A stretch of 64,000 nucleotides of DNA from JADGHX01 sp035760965 (GCA_035760965.1 DASTRY010000073.1:31609-95608); one strand, 5' to 3'. Counted from the stretch's first letter, positions 9,396-18,605 are shown. Made by a program: numbers and translations. Notes: generated from the sequence alone by a model not told the origin.

Positions 9396-10295
9396 TCAGT
9401 GCCGTTGCCGGAACATCAAGTACTGCCGCAGGGCGCGATCGAGCGGCTGATCCGTCCGCGCCAGCACGAGGTCCGCGCCGACACTCGCGGCCGCGCGCCG
9501 TACGCCGGCGAGGTGCTCATCGAGCTTCTGCCGGTAGCCGTTCTCGAGATACTCCGGCGACACCTCCATGGTCTGCCCGGACTCCATGTCCTCGAACAGC
9601 ACCGAGTCGCGCCACTGCGGCTCCATCTCGGCGGGATCCAGCACCTGAAAGAACATGATGTCGTGCCCCGTGTACGCGAGCGGCTGCACGGCCCGGCTCA
9701 TCGTCACCGGATCGCAGTACAGATCCGAGATCACCGCGACGAGCCCGCGCCGGCTCAGGTGCTCGCGAAACTTCTGGAAGCAGCCCGCGATGTCCGTGCG
9801 CCGCCCGGGCGTTGCCGAATCGAGCGCATGCAGAACGGCGTGCAGGCTTCCGGCGCGGCTCGAGGGCGGCCGGTAGTGGCGCACGGCATCGTCGAACACG
9901 ATGAGCCCGACCGGATCGTGCTGTTTCGCCGCGAGATACGAGAGCGCCGCCGCGAGATATTTCGCGTACTGCAGCTTCGAAACGGTGCTCGTCGAGCGAT
10001 ATCCCATGGACGCGCTCGCGTCGAGCAACACTAAGAGACGCGTGTTCGTCTCGCCTTCGTACCGGCGGATGTACGTGCGCTCGGTCCTCGCGAACACGTT
10101 CCAGTCGACGAAGCGCGGATCGTCACCCTCCACGTACGCGCGAAACTCGGCGAATTCCTGGCTGAACCCGAATCGCGGCGAGCGATGCAGCCCGATGAGA
10201 AAGCCCTCGACCGCAGTGCGCGCCACGAGCTCGAGATTGGCGAGCCCCGCCAGCACCTCGGGCGTCAGCAGCCGCGAAGCGGGTGCGTCTTTCAC
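9396..10295 (-). CDS. DUF58 domain protein (vWA-like)
   Basis: This is a 299-residue cytoplasmic protein. The conserved DUF58 core is clear: Y-V-E-G-D-D-P-R-F-V-D-W near residues 54-65, then R-R-Y-E, then a vWA-type metal-binding motif D-A-S-A-S at 92-96 with M-G-Y after it. DUF58 proteins are encoded immediately next to MoxR ATPases across bacteria and are thought to be their cytoplasmic partners. The start codon overlaps the MoxR stop by 4 bp (ATGA), so the two are very probably made together. Confidence 0.92.
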   Translation of the reverse strand: MKDAPASRLLTPEVLAGLANLELVARTAVEGFLIGLHRSPRFGFSQEFAEFRAYVEGDDPRFVDWNVFARTERTYIRRYEGETNTRLLVLLDASASMGYRSTSTVSKLQYAKYLAAALSYLAAKQHDPVGLIVFDDAVRHYRPPSSRAGSLHAVLHALDSATPGRRTDIAGCFQKFREHLSRRGLVAVISDLYCDPVTMSRAVQPLAYTGHDIMFFQVLDPAEMEPQWRDSVLFEDMESGQTMEVSPEYLENGYRQKLDEHLAGVRRAAASVGADLVLARTDQPLDRALRQYLMFRQRH

Positions 10296-11308
10296 GCGAG
10301 ACCTCGCACCAGCTCGGTGAGCACCTTGTCGACCGTGACGCCGTCCGACTCGGCCTGATAGTTGGTGAGCACTCGGTGGCGCAGCACCGGCAGCGCGAGC
10401 GCCTTCAGATCGCTTTCATCCACGTGGTAGCGGCCCTCCATCAAGGCGCGCGCTTTGGCGGAAAGCGTGAGGAATTGCGTTGCACGCACGCTCGCGCCGA
10501 AGCGCACATAGCGCTTCACCGCGTCGGGCGCCGTGGCTTCGCTCGGGCGCGTCGCGCGCACCATGTCGACGGCGCGCCGCTGCATCGCTTCGGAGACCGG
10601 CACCTGCCGCACGAGCCACTGGAACTTCAGAATCTCCTCCGGCCCGGTGCACGCTTCGACCTTCGGCAACGCCATCTGCATCGTGTTGCGCTCGACGACG
10701 AGCCGCTCGTCTTCGGCGCTCAGATAGTCCAGCAGGATGTTGAACAGGAACCGATCGAGCTGCGCCTCGGGAAGCGGATACGTGCCTTCGAGCTCGATGG
10801 GATTCTGCGTCGCGAGCACGAAGAACGGCGGCTCGATCGCGCGCGTGTTGCCGCGAACGGTGACCGAGCGCTCCTGCATCGCTTCGAGCAGTGCGGCCTG
10901 CGTCTTCGGCGGCGTGCGGTTGATCTCGTCGGCGAGGAGCACGTGCGCGAACAGCGGCCCGGGCACGAAGGTCCAGCGGCGGCGGCCGGTGGTCGGGTCC
11001 TCTTCGATGATGTCGGTGCCCGTGACGTCTGTCGGCATGAGGTCCGGGGTGAACTGAATGCGCTTGAACGAGAGGCCGAGCGCGTCGGCGAGCGTGCGCA
11101 CGAGCAACGTCTTCGCAGTCCCGGGCATCCCGGTGATGAGACAGTGACCGCCGACGAGCATCGTCAGCAGCAGATGCTCGACGACTTCGTCCTGTCCCAC
11201 GATGATCCGCCGCACCTGCTCGCGGATGGCGGTGAGCCGATCGCGAAACAGGCCGACGAGCTGCCGCGTGTCGTCGCTGCCGAGGTTCTCTCGCACTACG
11301 TCGTTCAT
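10292..11308 (-). CDS. moxR: MoxR family AAA+ ATPase
   Basis: This 338-residue AAA+ ATPase has a Walker A at 60-67 (G-M-P-G-T-A-K-T), a Walker B around 122-128 (H-V-L-L-A-D-E), a sensor-1 segment A-T-Q-N-P and the family motif E-G-T-Y-P-L-P-E-A-Q-L-D-R-F. MoxR proteins act with vWA-domain partners as chaperones that assemble or activate other complexes. The founding member was found with PQQ methanol dehydrogenase genes. Here it is flanked by one DUF58 and two vWA genes. It overlaps both neighbours by 4 bp, giving a tightly coupled core. The symbol denotes the family, not a proven orthologue. Confidence 0.95.
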   Translation of the reverse strand: MNDVVRENLGSDDTRQLVGLFRDRLTAIREQVRRIIVGQDEVVEHLLLTMLVGGHCLITGMPGTAKTLLVRTLADALGLSFKRIQFTPDLMPTDVTGTDIIEEDPTTGRRRWTFVPGPLFAHVLLADEINRTPPKTQAALLEAMQERSVTVRGNTRAIEPPFFVLATQNPIELEGTYPLPEAQLDRFLFNILLDYLSAEDERLVVERNTMQMALPKVEACTGPEEILKFQWLVRQVPVSEAMQRRAVDMVRATRPSEATAPDAVKRYVRFGASVRATQFLTLSAKARALMEGRYHVDESDLKALALPVLRHRVLTNYQAESDGVTVDKVLTELVRGLA

Positions 11309-13611
11309 TGAGTTGGCTTTCCGGTGATTTCGAGCAACAGGTCCTGGGCGGGCCGATAGTGAGGCGCGGTCTCCAGCGCCTCGAGCACATAGCGGCGGCT
11401 CTGCGCGCGGTCGCCCAGCGAGTTGAGCGCGCGCGCGATGCCGAAATTCGCAGCCGCGTTGTCGTGCGCATCGAGCGCGAGCAAAACCTTGTATTCGCGC
11501 AGCGAATCCGCGGCCTTGCCCGCCGCGTTGTAGCGCTCGCCGAGCTGCGCGTGCAGCGACGCATCGAGCGGGGCGACGAGCGTCAGCGCGTTGAGCACTT
11601 CGAGAGACTTCTGCGGCTGCTTCGCCTCATCCAGCCAGGTGGCGAGCTTGCGTAGCGCATCCGGGTCCCAGCCGCCCAACTCGCGATAGCGCTGCAGGGC
11701 GCCGAGCGCGTCGCCGCGCTTGCCGGTCTCGTCGTAGGCGCGGGCCAGCAGCAGCCACGGGCTGCCGCTGAGCGTGTAGTCGGGGAACAGATCGACGGCG
11801 CGGCGCGCAGGCTCGATCACGTCCGCCCACTTCGACTCGCCCGCGGCCTTATGCGCGGTCTGCATCGCTTGCTGCCACGCCTTCGGATCGGCGAGGTACT
11901 TCGCGAAGCGCTCGTTCAGGAACTTGGCGAGCTCTTTGTCGAAGTCCGGCGGCGACATTTTGAACGTCGCCTCCACCGCCTCCGCGGTCGTCGTTTCCTT
12001 GGTGAACTGACGTAGCAGTGCGACGAGCTTGTCGAATCCCCAGCGCTGCTCGATGAAATAGCAGATCAGCCCGCTCTGCATGTAGGAGACCTGCACCTGA
12101 TCGGCGTAGTCCGGGCGGATGAAGCCTTCATCGAGCGTCGCGACGGGCAGGAACTTGCCGTCATGGAACACGTCGAGCGCGCGCGGCGTGACGGCGATGC
12201 CCGGGGTCGGGCCCGTCCGCCACTCCTCGAAGACCGAGATGCCTTCACTCAGCCAGCGCGGGACGCGATGGTCCGTGATGGAGAGCGTGAAGACGTGCGC
12301 CATCTCGTGCCAGAGCGTGCTGCCCCAGTGGAAGTCGCCCGTCGAACGACCCGAGGGACTATCCATCGCCACGAGATAGCCGAACGTGACGCCGAGCAGT
12401 CCGATGCCGGGCAGGCCCGCGGTGCGCACGGCGAAGTCATCGTGATTCGGATAGAGCTCGATGTTGACGGCCTGCTGCGGCGCGAACGAATAGCGGCGCG
12501 AGAAGGTGGCAATGCTCTCGCGCGCGACCTTCTCGACGTACGGGCGCAGCGCGTCCGCCTCCTTGCGATCGAGGCGCATGACGATGTCGGGCGAGGTCGC
12601 GCGCTCCACGGCGAAGTCCTTCAGCTTGTCGAGCACGCGCAGCGTGTTGACGGTGGTCGCGCTGAAAGGATCGCCCGAGTACGCACGTTGGAGCGCCGCC
12701 TGCGAGCCGTCGATGTCGCCGAGCCGCAGCAGGTTCACGCCGAGCTCGGCCTGCGCCGACCAGCGCTCGGGTTGCACTTCGACGGCGCGCTTCAGCCAGT
12801 CGTTCGCCTCAGCGTAGCGTCGGCGCATGACTTCGTAGTGTGCGAGCGTTTCGTACACGCCGCCGTAGTGGGGGTTGTAGGCGAGCGCCTTGTCGATCCA
12901 GCGTTTCGACTGCGTGTCGCCGCGGAGCAGGTCGAGGGCGGCGAGCAGCTCGTACGCTTCGAGCGGCGGCTGCTTCTGTTCGGCCGCGAGATCGACGGCG
13001 CGCTGGAGTGAGCGTTCGGCGGCACGGTAGTGGCCGTCGTCGAGATCCATGCGCGCCGAGAGCAGGTGGGCTTCGAGCACCTTGTCGCCGCCCTTGTCGA
13101 TGATCTGCGCAACGAGCTTGCGCGCGTCGCCGTCGAAAGTCTCCGACATCAGGCGCGCGACCGCGAGCTTCGCGTACACATCGTCCGGCGCGACATCGAG
13201 CGCTTCCCTGAAAAGACCGGAGGCGTCGCCGTATTGATGGGTGTCGAGATAGAGGCGGCCCCAGCGCACCTTCGGGCGCACGGCCTTGTCGTCGGCTTGA
13301 ACGACGGCGCGGAAGAGGTCGTTGGCGCGGCGGACGTCGCCGATGGCCCAGGCGGCCTCGGCTTGTATGGCGTCGTCGCTGGAGGAGCTCAGCAGGCGCT
13401 CGTAGCAGGCGCGGGCGTCGGGCGTGCGCCCATGATTGCGCAGATCGTCGCAAGCGCGGAGCGCGGCAGGGCGCGCAGGGTCGTAGTCGAACTCTTGCCC
13501 CGACGTCGTATGTGTGGCCGCGAGGAAGAGCCCACATATCAAGACGCCCACGAAGTGCGTCGCGCGGTCCACTCCTTCGGACCTCAGTGCCTTACCGCGT
13601 TTTCGGGTCAT
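11305..13611 (-). CDS. Exported TPR protein with peptidase MA-like zinc protease domain
   Basis: This is a 768-residue protein. A hydrophobic stretch after a basic N-terminus (residues ~18-38) acts as a signal peptide or anchor. Tetratricopeptide-like helical repeats fill residues ~45-330. A gluzincin-type metalloprotease domain follows, with H435-E-M-A-H439 as zinc ligands and catalytic Glu and a downstream W-L-S-E-G-I-S-V-F-E-E segment that supplies the third ligand. More TPR-like repeats run from ~570 to the end. The motif is intact, so proteolytic activity is possible. The ATG lies 20 bp inside the end of the preceding gene. TPR proteins are common members of MoxR-Bat clusters, but the protease domain is less usual. 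Confidence 0.85.
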   Translation of the reverse strand: MTRKRGKALRSEGVDRATHFVGVLICGLFLAATHTTSGQEFDYDPARPAALRACDDLRNHGRTPDARACYERLLSSSSDDAIQAEAAWAIGDVRRANDLFRAVVQADDKAVRPKVRWGRLYLDTHQYGDASGLFREALDVAPDDVYAKLAVARLMSETFDGDARKLVAQIIDKGGDKVLEAHLLSARMDLDDGHYRAAERSLQRAVDLAAEQKQPPLEAYELLAALDLLRGDTQSKRWIDKALAYNPHYGGVYETLAHYEVMRRRYAEANDWLKRAVEVQPERWSAQAELGVNLLRLGDIDGSQAALQRAYSGDPFSATTVNTLRVLDKLKDFAVERATSPDIVMRLDRKEADALRPYVEKVARESIATFSRRYSFAPQQAVNIELYPNHDDFAVRTAGLPGIGLLGVTFGYLVAMDSPSGRSTGDFHWGSTLWHEMAHVFTLSITDHRVPRWLSEGISVFEEWRTGPTPGIAVTPRALDVFHDGKFLPVATLDEGFIRPDYADQVQVSYMQSGLICYFIEQRWGFDKLVALLRQFTKETTTAEAVEATFKMSPPDFDKELAKFLNERFAKYLADPKAWQQAMQTAHKAAGESKWADVIEPARRAVDLFPDYTLSGSPWLLLARAYDETGKRGDALGALQRYRELGGWDPDALRKLATWLDEAKQPQKSLEVLNALTLVAPLDASLHAQLGERYNAAGKAADSLREYKVLLALDAHDNAAANFGIARALNSLGDRAQSRRYVLEALETAPHYRPAQDLLLEITGKPTQ

Positions 13612-14539
13612 CGCTCTCTCGGGCTTGCGTGCCCAGCAGTGTGGCCTTGCGTTCGTCGATGCGCCGGTCGAGGTGCGCCAGCGTCAGCAGCACTTTCTCC
13701 AGCTCGTCGTAGTATTGGTCGGCGGGCAGCGTGGCCTTGCGAGCCTTGAGCGCGTCGATCTGCTGCTCGATGCCCGATTGCTCCTTCATCATCGCCGCGA
13801 GCGCCTCATCCTCCGGGAGCGCCGCGCTCTCGCCGAGGCGCGCGAGGACGAAGCGCGCCGGCGCGCCGCCCTCGATGCGCGAGTGCTCGGTCGCGAGCGC
13901 CGCGTCCGACTTGAAGGTATCAGCGACGCGGCGCGCGGCATACTCGTACGCCTCTTCGACGGTCACCGTCTCATTCTTGTCACGGTCGGCGTCGGGCGAG
14001 GTCAGCGCCTCCACCCAGAACTGCGCGAAGCGCGTCGCGTTGCGCTCCCCCCCGCTCTTGGTCGCGGTGATCACGATGCGATTCGCGCGCTTCCACTGCT
14101 CGATGACGGCGCCGCTCGAGCTCGTGGCGTTCACGACGAGCTGTTGAGTCGCCGTGAGCTTGTCGAGGATCGCGGCGATCTCGCGTCCGGTGACGTCCGG
14201 ACCCGGGACGTTGAAGCGGTAGTCCTCGCCGTCGAAGCTGCCGTGCCCGATGAGCACGACGACCGCCTGATCGTCCTTCTGCGTCTTCTCCACGAACTGC
14301 GTCAGCTCGCGCCGGAACGGCTCGCGCCGCGCGCCTTCGCCGGTGAGCAGCACGATGTTCTCCGGCTTTGCGCCCGCCCGCGCCGCGGCTTGCGCGATGG
14401 CGTGTGCCTGCTGCTGGAAGCGCTGCTCGTATTCCGGCTCCCCGCCGAGCCCGCTTGCCACGAACACGTGCAGCTCCGCATGCGCGGGCGACACGGCCGC
14501 CAGCGCCAACGTGAGCAGGAGTGCACGCACGGGGCTCAT
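13592..14539 (-). CDS. Exported caspase/legumain-like fold protein lacking the catalytic Cys
   Basis: This 315-residue protein has a clear Sec signal peptide (cleavage near A-H-A, residue ~21). The core looks like a C13/caspase-type fold: a strand ending in V-L-I-G-H99-G supplies the usual catalytic His. The following strand, where peptidases have A-C-x-S-G, reads N-A-T-S-S-S-G (137-143), so the nucleophile position is Ser140 rather than Cys. A charged helical C-terminal part (residues ~230-315) is likely coiled coil. It is therefore either a non-catalytic binding protein or uses a different nucleophile. It sits 1 bp downstream of the vWA/GATase gene. The fold assignment comes from motif reading only. 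Confidence 0.65.
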   Translation of the reverse strand: MSPVRALLLTLALAAVSPAHAELHVFVASGLGGEPEYEQRFQQQAHAIAQAAARAGAKPENIVLLTGEGARREPFRRELTQFVEKTQKDDQAVVVLIGHGSFDGEDYRFNVPGPDVTGREIAAILDKLTATQQLVVNATSSSGAVIEQWKRANRIVITATKSGGERNATRFAQFWVEALTSPDADRDKNETVTVEEAYEYAARRVADTFKSDAALATEHSRIEGGAPARFVLARLGESAALPEDEALAAMMKEQSGIEQQIDALKARKATLPADQYYDELEKVLLTLAHLDRRIDERKATLLGTQARESDDPKTR

Positions 14540-14540
14540 C

Positions 14541-16805
14541 TCACAACGTCTTCCACTTCAGCCGCAGCAGCCAATCGCCCCCTTTGAGGGCGAGTAGAAG
14601 GAGGAACAGCGCCGGCAGATTCCACAGGTCCAGCGTCTGCCGCTCGACGATACCGGCTTTCGAGTAACGCATGGCATCCGGAATCTGGTCGAGCTGGTCG
14701 AGCCGCCAATAGCGTCCGCCTGTCGAATCTGCGATCCGTTGCAGGAGCGGCCGGTTCTGCTGCGTGCCGAAGTGCTCGACGACGCCGTCGGCCCGGCGGA
14801 AATGCGTCTGCAACGTGCCGAGATCCTTCTCGCCGTTCTTGCAGCCCGCGCAGCTCTTTGCATTCATCGACAGCCGATACAAGCCGGGCGCGTCGGCTTG
14901 CACTGTTGCGGTGTAACGACCATCGCCCTGGCCGGAGGCGACCATCGGCACGGTGCTCGTCGCACCCTCGTCGGACGTGAGTGTCAGCTGGACCGCCGCG
15001 TCGTTCACCGGCTCGAAGCGCTCGTTGCGCAGCTCGGCGGTCACCATGACGCGTCGCTCGTCTTCGTAGACCTTGCGGACGGTGGTCAGAGACATCCGCG
15101 GCGGCGCGTCGGCGGCAACGGCGTGGAGGAGCTGGCGCCAGAACATGTAGTGCCGCTGATCCTCGTGAGGCAGACGCATCTTCCAGCGCCACGTGCTCGC
15201 GGTGCCGAGCAAGTATGTCGTGCCGCGGCCATAGTGCTGCCAGACGAGCAGGGGCTGTGTTGCGTGGCTCTGCTCGTTGACGGACTCGAGCAAAACGACC
15301 GCGCCCGGCTTCAGTGTGCCGAGCGCCTGCATGTCCGCGAAGGGAGGCAGCTCGTTCCACGCTTTCGCGTTCTTCGCCGCGTCGTCGTCGAGACGCGTGA
15401 TGGGCGACTCGGCGCCGTAGATCGTCAGCCGCGCCTTGCCCGGCGTGAGCGCGAACGTTTTCGCGTTGCCGTCCGGAAGGCGCGCGGGGAAGGTCTGCGC
15501 TACCGGCACACGCTGCCAGCCGCCGTCCGCCAGCCCGTCGCGGCCGGCAAGCATCAGCAGCCCGCCGCCCCGGCGATCCACGAAATCCTTCAGGATCTGA
15601 TGCTGCTCGGAGCTCAGCGCCGACGCTTCGAAGCTGCCGATGACGACGGCGTCGAACGCGAACAGCTCCTCCGCCGTTTGCGGAAAGCCTTTCTCGAGCT
15701 CCGCCGCATTCTCGATGCCCTGACGGTAGTAGCGGTTCGGCGTGGCGCGCACGAGGCTCGCGAGGCGCAGCGACGGATCGGTCTCCGCAGCGCGCCGGAT
15801 GAACTTGTACTCCCAGCGCGGCTCGCCCTCGATGTAGAGGATGTTCCGCTTGCGCGGCTCGACATCGATCACCTGCATGCGCGTGTTGTTGATGACGTTC
15901 CGCTCGTTCGGCAGCGGGTCGAGCGTGAACCGCAGGTCGCGCACGCCGGGGTCGCCCGCAGGAATCGAGATCGTGTGCGTCGTGACGCCTGCATCGGCCG
16001 AGAGCTGCACTTCGTTCGACGCGAGCAGTGTGTCGCCGTCGTATACGCGCAGCCGCGTCTTGCCTTTCGCGTCGTGCCGAATGCTCACCTCGGCGTTGAG
16101 CACTTCGCCGGGCGCAGCGCGGCGCGCGACGGACACGGCTTCGAGCTCGAGATCGTTCGTGTTCTTCTCCGGCCCGACGCCGACCGTGTGCACGGGCACG
16201 CCGAACGAGGCCAGCTCCGCAAGCCGCTGCTCGCTCAGAGAGCCCCCGTTCTCGTCCCCATCGGTGACGATGACGACGCCCGACAACGGCGTCGTGGCCC
16301 CCGTCTGCATGACGGAGTAGAGCGCATCGCCGATGTGCGTCTGCGTGCCCGGCGGCGGCACGTCCGTCAGTTGCTTCAGCGACTGCGCGGCGCCCGAGAA
16401 GCTGAAGAGGCGCACGCCGAACGACTTGCGAAAGGCATCGAGCGGTCCGCCCTCCAGCGCTGCCACCGCCTGCTGCAGCCGGGACTGTTGGCCCTCGCCG
16501 TGCGCCATGCTCGCGGAGGCGTCCATGACGACAGCGACCACGTTCTCGCGATCCTTCACCCGCTCGACCAGCAGCACCGGTCGCCAGAGCATTACGAGAA
16601 TGACCGCGAGCATCGCCGCTTGCAGCACGCCGATGGCGACACGCCGGCCGATGCCGAGATGTCCCTGCCGCACGAGGCTCACGCTGATGAGCACCGCCCC
16701 CGCGAAGACGAGGGCGATCAGGACCCACAGCGGCCAGCTGCTCGCAAACGACAGCTCGCCGGCGCGATACGCCCAGGGCGAGTACTTGAACAGAAATTCG
16801 AACAC
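14541..16805 (-). CDS. Membrane vWA protein with glutamine amidotransferase-like domain
   Basis: This 754-residue protein has two N-terminal hydrophobic helices (roughly 25-45 and 55-75), then a vWA domain with the metal-binding motif D-A-S-A-S at 95-99 and V-I-V-T-D-G-D-E-N. A beta-sandwich region follows, then a class-I GATase-like segment containing I-E-G-E-P-R-W-E-Y-K and G-G-G-L-L-M-L-A-G-R, and a final hydrophobic helix. This layout is common in MoxR-linked clusters, where the GATase domain usually lacks a working Cys and may bind ligands. It is encoded 6 bp after DUF4159 and 1 bp before the caspase-like gene, so it is part of one transcript. Confidence 0.85.
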   Translation of the reverse strand: MFEFLFKYSPWAYRAGELSFASSWPLWVLIALVFAGAVLISVSLVRQGHLGIGRRVAIGVLQAAMLAVILVMLWRPVLLVERVKDRENVVAVVMDASASMAHGEGQQSRLQQAVAALEGGPLDAFRKSFGVRLFSFSGAAQSLKQLTDVPPPGTQTHIGDALYSVMQTGATTPLSGVVIVTDGDENGGSLSEQRLAELASFGVPVHTVGVGPEKNTNDLELEAVSVARRAAPGEVLNAEVSIRHDAKGKTRLRVYDGDTLLASNEVQLSADAGVTTHTISIPAGDPGVRDLRFTLDPLPNERNVINNTRMQVIDVEPRKRNILYIEGEPRWEYKFIRRAAETDPSLRLASLVRATPNRYYRQGIENAAELEKGFPQTAEELFAFDAVVIGSFEASALSSEQHQILKDFVDRRGGGLLMLAGRDGLADGGWQRVPVAQTFPARLPDGNAKTFALTPGKARLTIYGAESPITRLDDDAAKNAKAWNELPPFADMQALGTLKPGAVVLLESVNEQSHATQPLLVWQHYGRGTTYLLGTASTWRWKMRLPHEDQRHYMFWRQLLHAVAADAPPRMSLTTVRKVYEDERRVMVTAELRNERFEPVNDAAVQLTLTSDEGATSTVPMVASGQGDGRYTATVQADAPGLYRLSMNAKSCAGCKNGEKDLGTLQTHFRRADGVVEHFGTQQNRPLLQRIADSTGGRYWRLDQLDQIPDAMRYSKAGIVERQTLDLWNLPALFLLLLALKGGDWLLRLKWKTL

Positions 16806-16811
16806 GCGCGC

Positions 16812-17618
16812 TCAGTGAGTCATGGAATAGAGCAGATAGTTGATGGCGAAACGGTAGGCGAGCCCCGTGAGCGGCTGCGGATAGATCGGGTTGTCCGCGT
16901 GCTCCCAGGCATCGCCGAGATCCATGTTGAAGTTGATGACCACGGTGAGTCGGCCCGTCTCGTCATAAACGCCTCGCCAATGAGGGGTGTACCCGTCGCG
17001 CTCGTAGGTGACCCCGCGCATCACGCCGTAGATGCCGGGAATCTGCGGGCGGTCGACGAGATCGTAGAGCACGTGAAAGACCTCGTCCGCATCGGGAATC
17101 TCGACCACCGGCCGGTCCGGATACACGCGGCGCAGCGACTGCATGAAGCCTTCCCACTCGAGCGTGCCGTGGAAGTCGTCGACGACGAGGAAGCCGCCCC
17201 GGTCCAGGTACTCGCGCAGCCGCGCGGCATCGGCCTCGCTGAGATCCCAGCCGCCGACTTCGACGGCGTAGAGGAACGGATGATCGAAGAGCGCCTCGTC
17301 GCTGAGCCGAACCGCAGTGCCCTGGCTCCCGGTATCGATGCGCGTGAGGCGCCGGATGCCTTGTAGAAGATGGGTCTCCGCTTCGGGCGCGTCCGTGAGC
17401 CAGCGATAGCCGCCGAAGCCGAAGCCGCGGGAGAAGTCCGGGTTCTCCGCGTACACGAGGCGCGCCCACTCGAATTCGTTCTTGGGATTTCTCGTCGCGA
17501 GCGGCGGCAGCGCCTCGAAGCCGCTTTGCCCCAGAACGAGCAGGGGGCACAGGACGATCGCAACGGCGAGCGTCGCACGCAGCAGCTTTCCGGGTGCCCG
17601 CTCCATCTCCGTCGTCAC
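16812..17618 (-). CDS. DUF4159 domain protein, exported; first gene of the MoxR-vWA cluster
   Basis: This 268-residue protein has an N-terminal hydrophobic signal segment (residues ~13-30). The DUF4159 core is recognisable by F-x-W-A-R-L-V-Y, the strand P-F-L-Y-A-V-E-V-G-G-W, G-G-F-L-V-V-D-D-F-H-G, and the closing N-F-N-M-D-L-G-D-A-W-E. The fold is related to class-I glutamine amidotransferases but without an obvious catalytic Cys. Start choice is uncertain between GTG 17618 and ATG 17606, and neither has a well-spaced ribosome-binding site. It is the first of eight minus-strand genes, so the promoter should lie in the 104-bp divergent gap at 17619-17722. Confidence 0.85.
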   Translation of the reverse strand: MTTEMERAPGKLLRATLAVAIVLCPLLVLGQSGFEALPPLATRNPKNEFEWARLVYAENPDFSRGFGFGGYRWLTDAPEAETHLLQGIRRLTRIDTGSQGTAVRLSDEALFDHPFLYAVEVGGWDLSEADAARLREYLDRGGFLVVDDFHGTLEWEGFMQSLRRVYPDRPVVEIPDADEVFHVLYDLVDRPQIPGIYGVMRGVTYERDGYTPHWRGVYDETGRLTVVINFNMDLGDAWEHADNPIYPQPLTGLAYRFAINYLLYSMTH

Positions 17619-17722
17619 CTGCCGAGGACCGCGTACCTATGGTGCCACCGCTGTAGTGACCGCGACGAGCATTCCGAGATTCCGTAGACTGTCGCGCCAC
17701 TAGGCAATCAGAAGGGAGCGAC

Positions 17723-18598
17723 ATGATTCGGGACGGACTGCGCGCGCACGCGCGACTGCGGGCGGGATGGGTCGGTCTCCTCGCGGGCACGCTGCTCGCA
17801 AGCGGTGCATTCGCCGCGGACAATGCCGTCGGCGGGCCGAAAACGACCGGCGCCGCGTTGAAAAAATTGCAGGCGGTGGTGAACGACGACCACCGTACGC
17901 CCGCGGAGAAAGCCCGCGACAAGTATCGTCATCCGGTGGAGACGCTCGCGTTCTTCGGCATCCAGCCGAACATGACGGTCGTCGAGCTGTGGCCGTTCGG
18001 CGGCTGGTACACGGCGATCATCGCGCCGTACGTGAAGGGCAGCGGCAAGTTCTACGCGGCCGCCATGGACCCGGCATCGACTTCGAAGAGCGATCAGAAG
18101 TACAACGCGGAATTGAAGAAGTTGCTCGAGGCGCGGCCGGACCTCTACGGCGAGGTGCAATGGTCGGTGCTCGCGCCCGGCAAGTTCCAGATCGCGCCGG
18201 ACGGGTCGGCCGACATGGTCGTCACCTTCCGCAACATCCACAATTGGGTATGGCAGGGCATGGAGAAGGACGTCTTCGAGGCGGCGTATCGCGCGCTGAA
18301 GCCGGGCGGCATCCTGGGCGTCGAAGAGCACCGCAACGACGATCCCAACTACGAGCCGAAGCAGCCCGGGCAGGCCTATGTCGGTGAGGACTGGGCGATC
18401 AAGATGATCGAGTCGGTCGGCTTCCGGCTCGTCGGCAAGTCCGACATCAACCGCAACCCGAAGGACACCAAGGACTATCCGAAGGGTGTGTGGACGCTGC
18501 CGCCGACCTACGCGCTCGGCGAGACGGACAAAGCGAAGTACGCGGCGATCGGCGAGTCCGACCGCTTCACGCTCAAGTTCATGAAGCCGAACGGCTGA
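17723..18598 (+). CDS. Exported class I SAM-methyltransferase-like protein
   Basis: This 291-residue protein has a signal peptide ending near A-F-A-A (residue ~32) and a GGGAGC-type ribosome-binding site. The methyltransferase-like domain shows V-V-E-L-W-P-F-G-G-W-Y where typical enzymes have the glycine-rich SAM loop (D-x-G-x-G). Later strands are recognisable: D-M-V-V-T-F-R-N-I-H-N and L-K-P-G-G-I-L-G-V-E-E-H. Related proteins are annotated as predicted methyltransferases exported to the periplasm. SAM is not expected there, so an actual methyl-transfer role is doubtful. It is followed 7 bp later by the dehydratase gene and is probably co-transcribed with it. Confidence 0.82.
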   Translation: MIRDGLRAHARLRAGWVGLLAGTLLASGAFAADNAVGGPKTTGAALKKLQAVVNDDHRTPAEKARDKYRHPVETLAFFGIQPNMTVVELWPFGGWYTAIIAPYVKGSGKFYAAAMDPASTSKSDQKYNAELKKLLEARPDLYGEVQWSVLAPGKFQIAPDGSADMVVTFRNIHNWVWQGMEKDVFEAAYRALKPGGILGVEEHRNDDPNYEPKQPGQAYVGEDWAIKMIESVGFRLVGKSDINRNPKDTKDYPKGVWTLPPTYALGETDKAKYAAIGESDRFTLKFMKPNG

Positions 18599-18605
18599 GG
18601 ACGCA

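Noticed and set aside
14739..17366. 875-codon plus-strand open frame opposite the vWA/GATase and DUF4159 genes
   Set aside because: Arg/His-rich shadow of the real minus-strand genes with no domain, signal peptide or ribosome-binding site. GC-rich DNA keeps antisense frames open.
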